This document shows positions 1 to 6,514 of a stretch of 9,078 nucleotides of DNA, in pieces. A program made the position numbers and the translations under genes. Within the stretch, counting starts at the first letter, position 1, and each line of letters begins with the position of its first letter. Below the pieces are notes generated by a model. That model was not told the origin of the DNA. It saw nothing but the letters and a program-made list of their open reading frames with translations, and did no database searches. This DNA is from Bacteroidota bacterium (GTDB taxonomy: Bacteria > Bacteroidota > Bacteroidia > Chitinophagales > Chitinophagaceae): assembly GCA_947461015.1 (NCBI GenBank), contig CANHIR010000075.1:1-9078 (forward strand), in the 5' to 3' direction.

Positions 1-177
1 CCATGCAGTTATTTGATTGTCTAATATGGCTTGAATGGCTTTGATGTTTTCTTTATAATCTGATACATCTGATACAATTTCAAAACAATCAATTGGTTTT
101 TGCTGGGTAGTATCGTTGTTTTGAGCACACAAATTTTGTGCAAATAAAATGGCGATGAATGGTATAATTTTTTTCAT
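1..177 (-). CDS. Exported protein of unknown function, N-terminal part only (runs off left edge)
   Basis: The reverse strand reads ATG at 177-175 and stays open for 59 codons to the window edge, so only the N-terminus is visible. Residues 1-18 form a typical Sec signal peptide: MKK, then a hydrophobic core (IIPFIAILF), then AQNLCA before QNND. Cleavage probably falls after Ala18, leaving Gln as first mature residue, which is common in Bacteroidota. The cysteine at 17 does not sit in a convincing lipobox, so a lipoprotein is less likely. The mature part seen (about 40 residues) is polar, with DTTQQKP followed by a probable helix. I do not recognise a family. The gene is divergent from the glycosylase at 238, with 60 bases between the two start codons. 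There is no Shine-Dalgarno sequence. A loose promoter -7 match (AACTTTTG on the minus strand) lies upstream without a matching -33 element. Confidence 0.7.
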   Translation of the reverse strand, partial: MKKIIPFIAILFAQNLCAQNNDTTQQKPIDCFEIVSDVSDYKENIKAIQAILDNQITAW

Positions 178-237
178 ATTGATTTTTGAATTGAACCAAA
201 AGTTAAGATAAATAAATAAATCTCCCTAATTTGTGTC

Positions 238-843
238 ATGTCCTATAAAAAGCATTTAGCACTTGACCTTAGATTAGCTCCTTTGTTATTGGAGGATACG
301 CATATTTTAAAAAAACGGAAAAACACGGCCGTGCGCTTAATGGCAAGTATCATAAGTCAGCAATTGAGCACCAAAGTGGCAAAAATTATTTTTGACCGAT
401 TTATTGCATTATATGATGGCAAAGAACCAAGCTGTGAGCAAGTATTGGCAACAGATAGCACCTTGTTAAGAAGTATTGGCTTAAGCAACTCAAAAGTAAT
501 GTATGTGCAAAATGTTGCGCAGTTTTTTTTAGCACATGCAATAACGGATAAGCAATTGTATAAGATGGACCCAGAAGCTGTGATTGAATTACTTACGCAA
601 ATAAAAGGAGTAGGAAGATGGACGGTAGAAATGCTTTTAATGTTTAGTTTGGGACACGAAAATGTTTTTGCGGTGGATGATCTTGGCATACAGCAAGCCA
701 TGGTTCGTTTGTATAAAATAAAATATGAAACCAAGAAAGAAATGCAATTAAAGATGCTTAAAAAAGCGGAAGCTTGGGCACCCTATAAAACCTATGCTTG
801 TTTGCATTTGTGGAAATGGAAGGATACCAAAGCGCCTGTATAG
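238..843 (+). CDS. AlkA-type DNA-3-methyladenine glycosylase (HhH-GPD superfamily)
   Basis: A 201-residue base-excision-repair glycosylase, expected to cleave the N-glycosidic bond of alkylated purines in DNA in the cytoplasm. The conserved helix motif ISQQLSTKVAKIIFDRF (38-54) matches the I-x-QQ-x-S-x3-A segment of AlkA-family enzymes. The helix-hairpin-helix is at about 119-131 (LLTQIKGVGRWTV), followed by FAVDDLGI (144-151). Asp148 aligns with the catalytic Asp of AlkA and OGG1. The hairpin has Arg, not the Lys of bifunctional glycosylase/lyases, so it should be monofunctional. There is no C-terminal cysteine cluster, which argues against the EndoIII/MutY type. It is shorter than E. coli AlkA (282 residues) because the N-terminal TBP-like domain is absent, a common compact form. 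The ATG at 238 is the natural start, and no Shine-Dalgarno is present. The gene stands alone on the plus strand and is convergent with the hydrolase gene. The exact lesion spectrum cannot be read from sequence. Confidence 0.9.
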   Translation: MSYKKHLALDLRLAPLLLEDTHILKKRKNTAVRLMASIISQQLSTKVAKIIFDRFIALYDGKEPSCEQVLATDSTLLRSIGLSNSKVMYVQNVAQFFLAHAITDKQLYKMDPEAVIELLTQIKGVGRWTVEMLLMFSLGHENVFAVDDLGIQQAMVRLYKIKYETKKEMQLKMLKKAEAWAPYKTYACLHLWKWKDTKAPV

Positions 844-882
844 CATTAGCTTGTTACCCTTAAGTTAAGCTACATTAAATTC

Positions 883-908
883 CTTGTTTAATATTTGTTT
901 TAAACAAG
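883..908. terminator. Weak inverted repeat between convergent genes, possible bidirectional terminator
   Basis: CTTGTTTAA at 883-891 is a perfect inverted match to TTAAACAAG at 900-908, giving a 9-bp stem with an 8-base loop. It overlaps the stop codon of the minus-strand hydrolase (900-902) and lies about 40 bases after the glycosylase stop, which is where terminators for both converging transcripts would be expected. The stem is AT-rich (two G-C pairs) and no clean T-run follows on either strand, so intrinsic termination here is uncertain. Confidence 0.3.
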
Positions 909-1658
909 TTGATTATGTTTAAAAGTAGGGTATTGTATATCATGGTAAAATGCAAAGGTCCAATTTCCCATTAAGCCTTCCTGCCACCATAATTGTCTCC
1001 ATTCCATTGCCTTTTTTCCATCCATATCATATTTGGCAACAAACTTAGATTTCATTTGTTGCAATTGAGGAGCTTCGTCCCCACCAAAGAAAAAAGTAGT
1101 ATCATTTTCTTTTATCCATGCAACCTGATGATACAAGCTATGACCTGCGGTTACTTTATAATGTATTAGCTCATCAATCACCCCTTCGTCTTCTGCTAGC
1201 CAAACTACGCCACTAAAATTTTCTAGTAACTGAACCTGCTCTGCTAAATAAGAAGCACTTGTTCCACTTGTGGCTAGTTCGAATTCCCTTTTTTGAATGT
1301 AATATTTTGCATAGGGGAAGCTTATGAATCGTTCCTTATGAATTGGGTGTAAGTAACTAAGTCCCCCCGCATGATCCTTGTGCAAATGGCTCATGAAAAT
1401 TTTAGTAACACTGGATGGATCAATTCCTAATTGCATAAGATTATCATGTAACTGAAGTATCCCTGATTCATTAAAATAGCCTAATCCTGTATCAAATAAT
1501 ATGATATCACTTTCTGTGATTACGACGAATGGTTGGATCTCTACCAACAAACTTCCTTTTGGGCGATCTTGTAGATTTTCATTTGCCGTATTAATAGGAA
1601 CAAAAACTTTAGTTTGGTCAATAGTGAAACTACCTTCCGATAAAGGATAAATACGCAT
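900..1658 (-). CDS. MBL-fold metallo-hydrolase, substrate unknown
   Basis: A 252-residue metallo-beta-lactamase-fold hydrolase with an apparently complete dinuclear metal site: FDTG with Asp56, the HxHxDH motif at 91-96 (HLHKDH), His173 in TAGHS, the bridging Asp194 in FGGDEAP, and a late His239 in FYHD. There is no signal peptide or membrane helix, so it should be cytoplasmic. The general layout resembles the lactonase/AttM-like branch of the superfamily, but the superfamily covers lactonases, thioesterases, phosphodiesterases and glyoxalases, and nothing here fixes the substrate. The ATG lies 9 bases after the rodA stop with no terminator between, so it is very probably the last gene of the mreB-rodA transcript. 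There is no Shine-Dalgarno, and translation could be helped by coupling to rodA. A role in the wall or lipid-carrier metabolism is only suggested by position. Convergent with the glycosylase gene. Confidence 0.85.
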   Translation of the reverse strand: MRIYPLSEGSFTIDQTKVFVPINTANENLQDRPKGSLLVEIQPFVVITESDIILFDTGLGYFNESGILQLHDNLMQLGIDPSSVTKIFMSHLHKDHAGGLSYLHPIHKERFISFPYAKYYIQKREFELATSGTSASYLAEQVQLLENFSGVVWLAEDEGVIDELIHYKVTAGHSLYHQVAWIKENDTTFFFGGDEAPQLQQMKSKFVAKYDMDGKKAMEWRQLWWQEGLMGNWTFAFYHDIQYPTFKHNQLV

Positions 1659-1667
1659 ATTAAATAA

Positions 1668-3014
1668 TTAACGAATTACCATTTGGCGATCTGCATCCAA
1701 TCTTAATAAAATAAATACAAGTATGGTAAAAGTTAATAATGACGATCCTCCATAACTAATTAAAGGAAGTGGAATGCCTACTACTGGGAATAAACCAATG
1801 GTCATACTAATATTTACTGCAATATGGAAAAAGAAAATCCCTACTACACTGTATGCATAAACTCGCGAAAATGTACTTCTTTGTCTTTCAGCAATTCTAA
1901 TCAAACGAAACAAGAAAAATAAATAAAGTAATAGAAAACTAGCAGTTCCAACAAAACCAAATGCCTCCCCAAGGGAGGTAAATATAAAGTCGGTATTTTG
2001 CTCTGGTACATATTTACCTCTTGTTTGTGTCCCCTTTAAAAATCCTCTTCCCCAGAATCCGCCTGAACCAATGGCAATTTTACTTTGCTTAACATTGTAA
2101 TCATCTGGCTTTTTTCCTTTTTTCTTAATAGCAGTAGCAGCGGACTTTTTATTTTGACTGCAATCGTATTCCTTTCCAATCATGCTATAAATACGTGTAC
2201 TCTGATAGCATTCAAAAACATTATTAAAAATATAGGGTACCGCAAATTTGACAGTTCCAAAGCAGATCCCCCAAATTCCAATCACCAAGAGAATTTTAAA
2301 TTTATTTCTTTTGAATCGCTTAATTAGGAATAGAATAAATATGCCTGCTATAATTGTAAGCATTAAGGATAGTAAAGAAGGATCCATAAGCAGGGTAGCA
2401 ATTACGAGTATTGCAAAAGATAAAACGACTATTAATATTACTGGAGGTAAGCCTTCTCTGTACATTGCAAAAATAAATGCACTGTATACCAATGCAAGGC
2501 CCATTTCATGCTGCATAATTGAAAGTGCTGCGGGCAGTGCAATCATGCCTACCGCAATGAGCTGTGATTTTATTTTTGTAAAATCGGTCTCTGGCTTAGC
2601 GATAAATTTTGCCAATAATAATGCAGTGAATATTTTACAAAGTTCGGCTGGCTGAAGATTAAATCCCCCGGCAATTGGTATCCAGCTATTTGATCCGTTA
2701 ATATTTTTACCAATTACAAATGTGGCTAGCATTAATAAAATTCCCCCTCCGTATAAAATATTTGCAAAGGCGGTAAAAACCTTACTATCAAGTAATAAAA
2801 TAAAAATACCTATGAAGGTGCAAAAAATGGCAAAATAGATTTGTTTACTATAACTATTCTTGCCTCCAATGAGTGAATTACTTAAGCTCCCAGTAGAAGT
2901 ATATTCCACCATGAAAATGCAAAGAATACCAATGGCAATCATTGTAAAATACAGAATGATTACCGCTAAGTCGGTGCCTTTAGAAAAACTATTGGGGTTA
3001 GGTGTTTTTGACAT
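1668..3014 (-). CDS. rodA: RodA, SEDS-family peptidoglycan glycosyltransferase of the elongasome
   Basis: A 448-residue polytopic inner-membrane protein that polymerises lipid II into glycan strands during side-wall growth, in complex with PBP2. SEDS hallmarks are clear: SNSWIPIAGGFNLQPAELCK (108-127), with Glu124 in the QPxE motif; QSKIAIGSGG (310-319) and GRGFLKGTQT (322-331); PEQNTDFIF (337-345) with LGEAFGFVG (348-356); and a final GIPLPLISYGGSSL (413-426). About ten or more hydrophobic segments are visible. Oddities: the large periplasmic loop at about 261-310 lacks the usual D-P-x-G-x-G-Y stretch and instead has a Lys-rich segment with Asp304-Asp305 and cysteines 269 and 285; and the common QPDLGTAL is QHEMGLAL (168-175). 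The length is longer than E. coli RodA (370 residues), partly through the N-terminal loop and this insert. The start ATG (3014-3012) lies inside the end of mrdA (17-base overlap), implying coupling. A FtsW assignment is unlikely given the mrdA partner. Confidence 0.95.
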   Translation of the reverse strand: MSKTPNPNSFSKGTDLAVIILYFTMIAIGILCIFMVEYTSTGSLSNSLIGGKNSYSKQIYFAIFCTFIGIFILLLDSKVFTAFANILYGGGILLMLATFVIGKNINGSNSWIPIAGGFNLQPAELCKIFTALLLAKFIAKPETDFTKIKSQLIAVGMIALPAALSIMQHEMGLALVYSAFIFAMYREGLPPVILIVVLSFAILVIATLLMDPSLLSLMLTIIAGIFILFLIKRFKRNKFKILLVIGIWGICFGTVKFAVPYIFNNVFECYQSTRIYSMIGKEYDCSQNKKSAATAIKKKGKKPDDYNVKQSKIAIGSGGFWGRGFLKGTQTRGKYVPEQNTDFIFTSLGEAFGFVGTASFLLLYLFFLFRLIRIAERQRSTFSRVYAYSVVGIFFFHIAVNISMTIGLFPVVGIPLPLISYGGSSLLTFTILVFILLRLDADRQMVIR

Positions 3015-5130
3015 TTTTTGGAGGGAGCGTCTTTTTTTTCTTTTTTTCTATTAAAATGGCAGTATCATTTGCTTTAATTTTATTGCCAATGGGTTCCTCG
3101 GGTACCTTTGTTTTGTTTGTACTATCAATTATTTTATTAATAGTGTCTTGTACTTTTGGTTTTGGTTTATAGTCTGAAACCATTTCCATTTCCCAAACAT
3201 CTCCTAATTCATCATTTTTATATTCATCCACAGGTGTTATTCGATTCGAATTGTTTTTTATGTACCATGCCTTTATTTCTTCAGGCATTAAATCTACCTT
3301 AGCCAAATTATCTGCCTTCACTGTACTTTCTGAGGTAAGGGTGTCGTTTAAAAATTTTTCCATTAATAAGCTGCTTATAGGACCTGCCCATGTAGCTCCA
3401 TAACCAGCATTTTCAACAACTACGGCAACCGCTACTTTAGGATTATCTTTAGGTGCAAAACATACAAATATAGAGTGATTCTTTCCATGTGGATTTTGAG
3501 CTGTTCCTGTTTTTGCACAGTACTCATGACCTGGCAATTTAACACCAGTAGCTGTCCCTTTTATAGTTACATCGTGCATCCCTTCTTTTATCACTTTATA
3601 AATATCACTTGATATTTTAGTTACATCTTGCTTGGTTCTAAATTTAGCCAATTCAGCTTTGTCTTCGCTATCTTCTTCTTCAATACTGTCTACCAAGTGT
3701 GGTGTGTAATAATATCCTTCATTGGCAATTAATGCCATTGTGTTGGCTAGTTGCAGAGGGGTAGCGGTCATTCTATCTTGACCAATTCCCAAGGTGAGCA
3801 TAAAACAACTGTTCCAATATTTTGGATTACCAAAGTCTTTATTGTAAGCTGCAGTATCTGGAATATTTGCTTTGTTCTCACTTGGTAAATCAATTCCTAA
3901 TTTTCTACCCAAGCCAAAACTATTAATGTATTCTTTCCATTTTATGTATCCATTTTTCGCACTTCCATATTTAGGATTGTCTATGGCCATTCTAAATACC
4001 TGTAAAAAGTAAGAGTTACAAGAGTTGGCAAGTGCAATTTGTAAATTTGCAGCATGTCCTGCTCCGGCATGTGTACATTTACGAGGATCTCCACAAGCAC
4101 CGTAAGATCCAAAACAATTATAACCATAGCTTGGTGTAATTAATCCTTCATCCAATGCAATGAGTGCGCCAAGTGGTTTAAAGGTAGAACCAGGTGGATA
4201 TTGCCCTTTTATGGCTCTATTATAAATTGGTCTAGCGGTGTCGGTTAATAAATTTCCAATTGTTTTACGTCTTTGGTTTCCCGTTAATAAATTAGGGTTG
4301 TAGCCAGGGCTTGAAGCCATTGCAATTACGCCGCCAGTTTTTGGATTTAATACAACGGCACTTCCAATTTTATTTTGCAATAATTTTTCTGCCAACTGCT
4401 GCACTTCCACATCCATGGAGGTGTAAAGGTTTCTTCCTGCCACTGCCATGGTATCAAATTGACCTTTCTCAAATGGCCCTTGTATCTTTCCTTTATTATC
4501 CCTTAAAAATCTGTTTACCCCTCTTTGACCCATTAATGCTTTTTCATATTGCTTCTCAAGTCCAGTCATGCCTGCATAGTCTCCCATTTCATAACCCTCT
4601 TCTTCGTGTTTTTGTAAAAAATTCACATCCACTTCTGCAACATAGCCTAATACGTGTGCTGCTGTGTTATAAGGGTAGGCTCTAATGGATCTTTCTGACA
4701 AAGAAAAGCCAGGGAAACGGTATAGGTTTTCTGTAAGCTGCGCATATAATTCTGGAGTAAGGAATGGCTCAAAAACGCCCACTTTTACTCGAGTGTTTTT
4801 AAGAATAACATCAATCATGCGCTTATTATACTCTTCTTTGTCAATTTTTAAAATTTCACAAAGAGCCGTAGTGTCTACTCCTTTTGCTTCATTTGGTATT
4901 ACAACTAAATCATAACTAATTGTATTTTCCAAAAGTGCTCTTTTTTTTCTGTCGTAAATAATCCCTCTATCTGGGTATATTACTTTTCTAAAAATGGCAT
5001 TGTTATCCGCAGCCAGCTTGTATTTGTTGGATAAAATTTGCAAACTAACAAGTTGCCCAATGATGGCAACTACTATAACGCTTATAATAATTTGAATAAT
5101 TCCACCTCTGTTTGAATTGTATAATGCCAT
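2998..5130 (-). CDS. mrdA: Penicillin-binding protein 2, elongasome transpeptidase
   Basis: A 710-residue class B PBP that crosslinks peptidoglycan in the periplasm during elongation, working with RodA. The N-terminus has a short cytoplasmic piece and one membrane anchor (about 11-31). The pedestal/dimerisation domain spans about 46-215, including YPDRGIIYDR (52-61) and AGMTGLEKQYE (186-196). The transpeptidase domain is about 255-592 with the three catalytic motifs: S315-T-F-K318 in PPGSTFKP, S370-C-N372, and K540-T-G-T543. It is longer than E. coli PBP2 (633 residues): a charged, Pro/Lys-rich, probably disordered tail of about 118 residues follows the catalytic domain. Between STFK and SCN lies a Cys/His-rich loop (C339, C346, C352, H354, H359, then C371). 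The 3' end contains an A7-G-A8 tract encoding EKKKKK. The ATG is 3 bases after the mreD stop, and the last 17 bases overlap rodA. FtsI is unlikely, since the neighbours are mreD and rodA. Confidence 0.96.
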   Translation of the reverse strand: MALYNSNRGGIIQIIISVIVVAIIGQLVSLQILSNKYKLAADNNAIFRKVIYPDRGIIYDRKKRALLENTISYDLVVIPNEAKGVDTTALCEILKIDKEEYNKRMIDVILKNTRVKVGVFEPFLTPELYAQLTENLYRFPGFSLSERSIRAYPYNTAAHVLGYVAEVDVNFLQKHEEEGYEMGDYAGMTGLEKQYEKALMGQRGVNRFLRDNKGKIQGPFEKGQFDTMAVAGRNLYTSMDVEVQQLAEKLLQNKIGSAVVLNPKTGGVIAMASSPGYNPNLLTGNQRRKTIGNLLTDTARPIYNRAIKGQYPPGSTFKPLGALIALDEGLITPSYGYNCFGSYGACGDPRKCTHAGAGHAANLQIALANSCNSYFLQVFRMAIDNPKYGSAKNGYIKWKEYINSFGLGRKLGIDLPSENKANIPDTAAYNKDFGNPKYWNSCFMLTLGIGQDRMTATPLQLANTMALIANEGYYYTPHLVDSIEEEDSEDKAELAKFRTKQDVTKISSDIYKVIKEGMHDVTIKGTATGVKLPGHEYCAKTGTAQNPHGKNHSIFVCFAPKDNPKVAVAVVVENAGYGATWAGPISSLLMEKFLNDTLTSESTVKADNLAKVDLMPEEIKAWYIKNNSNRITPVDEYKNDELGDVWEMEMVSDYKPKPKVQDTINKIIDSTNKTKVPEEPIGNKIKANDTAILIEKKKKKTLPPKNVKNT

Positions 5131-5133
5131 GAA

Positions 5134-5655
5134 TTATCTTTTAATCTTACGCCTATTCAATAGGAGTTCAACAACAAATATCAATAATACGCTCAATAAA
5201 CTTGTTGAAAACACTTTTCCAATAAAATACAGCAAGCTTCCAAACTGAAGCCACTCTAGTAAAACCAAATAAAAGTGATGTATGAAAGTTAAGATGAGTA
5301 TATAAATAAAAAATGGACCCCATCCCATCGTGCCCACACTGGGCTCCTTTGTAACTTCCTCAGATGTTTCTTGCGCCAATAATAAGTTTAATATACTAGG
5401 CCTAATATAACCAATCAAAGAAGCTGCTGCAGCGTGTAATCCCGGCGTATTTGTAAAAACGTCTAATGTGTATCCAACAAGGAACCCCAAAAAGGTTAGG
5501 GTTAATCTACTTGTACCAAAAGGTAGCCACAAAATAAAAGTAAAATAAATATAGGGAGTGATGTATTGATGCAATGGAGGCACCTCATTCAAGATGATAA
5601 TTTGTATCATCAAAAATAAGACAAAGCGAATGCTATTTTTTAAAATGTTATTCAT
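5134..5655 (-). CDS. mreD: Rod shape-determining protein MreD
   Basis: A 173-residue polytopic inner-membrane protein with about five hydrophobic segments (roughly 9-23, 32-46, 50-67, 112-134 and 140-165). It is a partner of MreC in the elongasome, and its biochemical role is not well defined. The family's recognisable segment is GYTLDVFTNTPGLHAAAAS (61-79), followed by LIGYIRP, which matches the G-x-x-x-D-x-F-x-x-x-x-G-L-H/N pattern typical of Bacteroidota MreD. MreD diverges quickly, so the assignment rests on this motif, the size and the position between mreC and mrdA. The ATG (5655-5653) overlaps the end of mreC by 8 bases (ATGAATAA), and the stop is 3 bases before mrdA, which points to translational coupling on both sides. 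The end of the protein is basic (NRRKIKR), consistent with a cytoplasmic C-terminus. Confidence 0.9.
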   Translation of the reverse strand: MNNILKNSIRFVLFLMIQIIILNEVPPLHQYITPYIYFTFILWLPFGTSRLTLTFLGFLVGYTLDVFTNTPGLHAAAASLIGYIRPSILNLLLAQETSEEVTKEPSVGTMGWGPFFIYILILTFIHHFYLVLLEWLQFGSLLYFIGKVFSTSLLSVLLIFVVELLLNRRKIKR

Positions 5656-6502
5656 TGTTTGCCTCTGGGTTTTCTAATTGTCTTTGCTCCTCCATTCTTC
5701 TATTTTCAATTAGGTATACGTATTCTAAATTAAAAAAGTTTGTTGCTGATTTAACATTGAGTGTTAAAAAATTACTAGATGGATCTTTTACAATGCTGGT
5801 TACTTTCCCGATCATAAGTTGTGAAGGGAAGTTGGATGAATAAGGACTGGTTAATACGGTGTCACCAACTTTAGGATCGGCACTTTTTGAAATATTTTTT
5901 AACACTAGGGTGTAAGGATCAGCTCCATCCCACTCAATACTTCCCGCAATCTTATCTCTTTTTAACATAGCACTCACCTTACTATTCCTATGAAGCAAGC
6001 TCATTATTTTACTGTAATTTTCATTCACTTCAACCACCACACCAACAATGCTACCGTCAGTACTTATGGCGGCCATGTCTTTTTTAACACCTTGATTTGA
6101 GCCTCTTTCAACCCAGACGTAATTTTTTTGAAGTGTGTAAGTGTTTCCAACTACTTTAGCTGGGTAGTAATAGTATTTTCTAATAATCTCAACACTGTCT
6201 TTTCTTAAAACAACAGTACCGGTTTTTTTGCTGGTATCAATAACAATAAAATTCGAGGCCAATTGATTTCTTAACGCTACATTTTCTGCAACTAAACTAG
6301 CATTGGTTTCTTTTAAGCTAAAAAAGTAAGACCAATTGTTATAATATTTATTTACGTTTCCTGCAATCTCGTTTGTCCATTTTCCAAAAAAAGCCTCATG
6401 TGATTTGCTGTAAGAAGATAGCATCACCAATGACACGATTTGAAGTATCAAAAAAGTAAAAAATGTAAAATTCTGTCTTATGAAGACAATGATATTCTTC
6501 AA
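5648..6502 (-). CDS. mreC: Rod shape-determining protein MreC (TTG start)
   Basis: A 284-residue bitopic protein that links the MreB filament to PBP2/RodA in the periplasm. In order: a basic N-terminus, one membrane helix (about 13-30), a coiled-coil stretch (about 62-82, KETNASLVAENVALRNQLA), and the MreC beta-barrel region (about 110-265) with AKVVGN (115-120), the VERGSNQGVKKDM segment (131-143), GSIVGVVVEV (150-159) and GDTVLTSPYSSNFP (213-226). The C-terminus is short and acidic. The start is a TTG at 6502-6500: an in-frame TAA lies two codons upstream (6508-6506), and the first in-frame ATG is codon 27, inside the membrane helix, so a later start would destroy the anchor. The reading from TTG (MKNIIVFIRQNF) matches the usual Bacteroidota MreC N-terminus. 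It begins 12 bases after the mreB stop and overlaps mreD by 8 bases. No Shine-Dalgarno is visible. Confidence 0.93.
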   Translation of the reverse strand: MKNIIVFIRQNFTFFTFLILQIVSLVMLSSYSKSHEAFFGKWTNEIAGNVNKYYNNWSYFFSLKETNASLVAENVALRNQLASNFIVIDTSKKTGTVVLRKDSVEIIRKYYYYPAKVVGNTYTLQKNYVWVERGSNQGVKKDMAAISTDGSIVGVVVEVNENYSKIMSLLHRNSKVSAMLKRDKIAGSIEWDGADPYTLVLKNISKSADPKVGDTVLTSPYSSNFPSQLMIGKVTSIVKDPSSNFLTLNVKSATNFFNLEYVYLIENRRMEEQRQLENPEANNE

Positions 6503-6514
6503 GTGTTAATTCTT

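Noticed and set aside
208..221. Three TAAA repeats in the divergent gap between the exported protein and the glycosylase
   Set aside because: Too short (about 13 bases) in an AT-rich spacer to propose phase variation or protein binding.
357..734. Open frame on the minus strand, 125 codons, inside the glycosylase gene
   Set aside because: It is fully antisense to a gene with clear family motifs and its translation shows no recognisable domain; it is a shadow frame.
847..872. Possible hairpin TAGCTT / AAGCTA after the glycosylase stop
   Set aside because: Only 6 bp with a 14-base loop and no T-run; weaker than the neighbouring 9-bp repeat at 883-908.
2085..2655. Two open frames on the plus strand inside rodA (80 and 135 codons)
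   Set aside because: They are antisense to conserved membrane segments of RodA; the composition is what the complement of such codons gives, and no start context or motif supports them.
3021..3028. Purine-rich GAGGGAG on the plus strand near the mrdA/rodA junction, resembling a Shine-Dalgarno
   Set aside because: It is on the strand opposite to rodA; on the coding strand it reads CTCCCTC, and no plus-strand gene begins there.
4311..4915. Two adjoining open frames on the plus strand inside mrdA
   Set aside because: Antisense to the PBP2 pedestal and early transpeptidase region; low-complexity translations without a recognisable domain.
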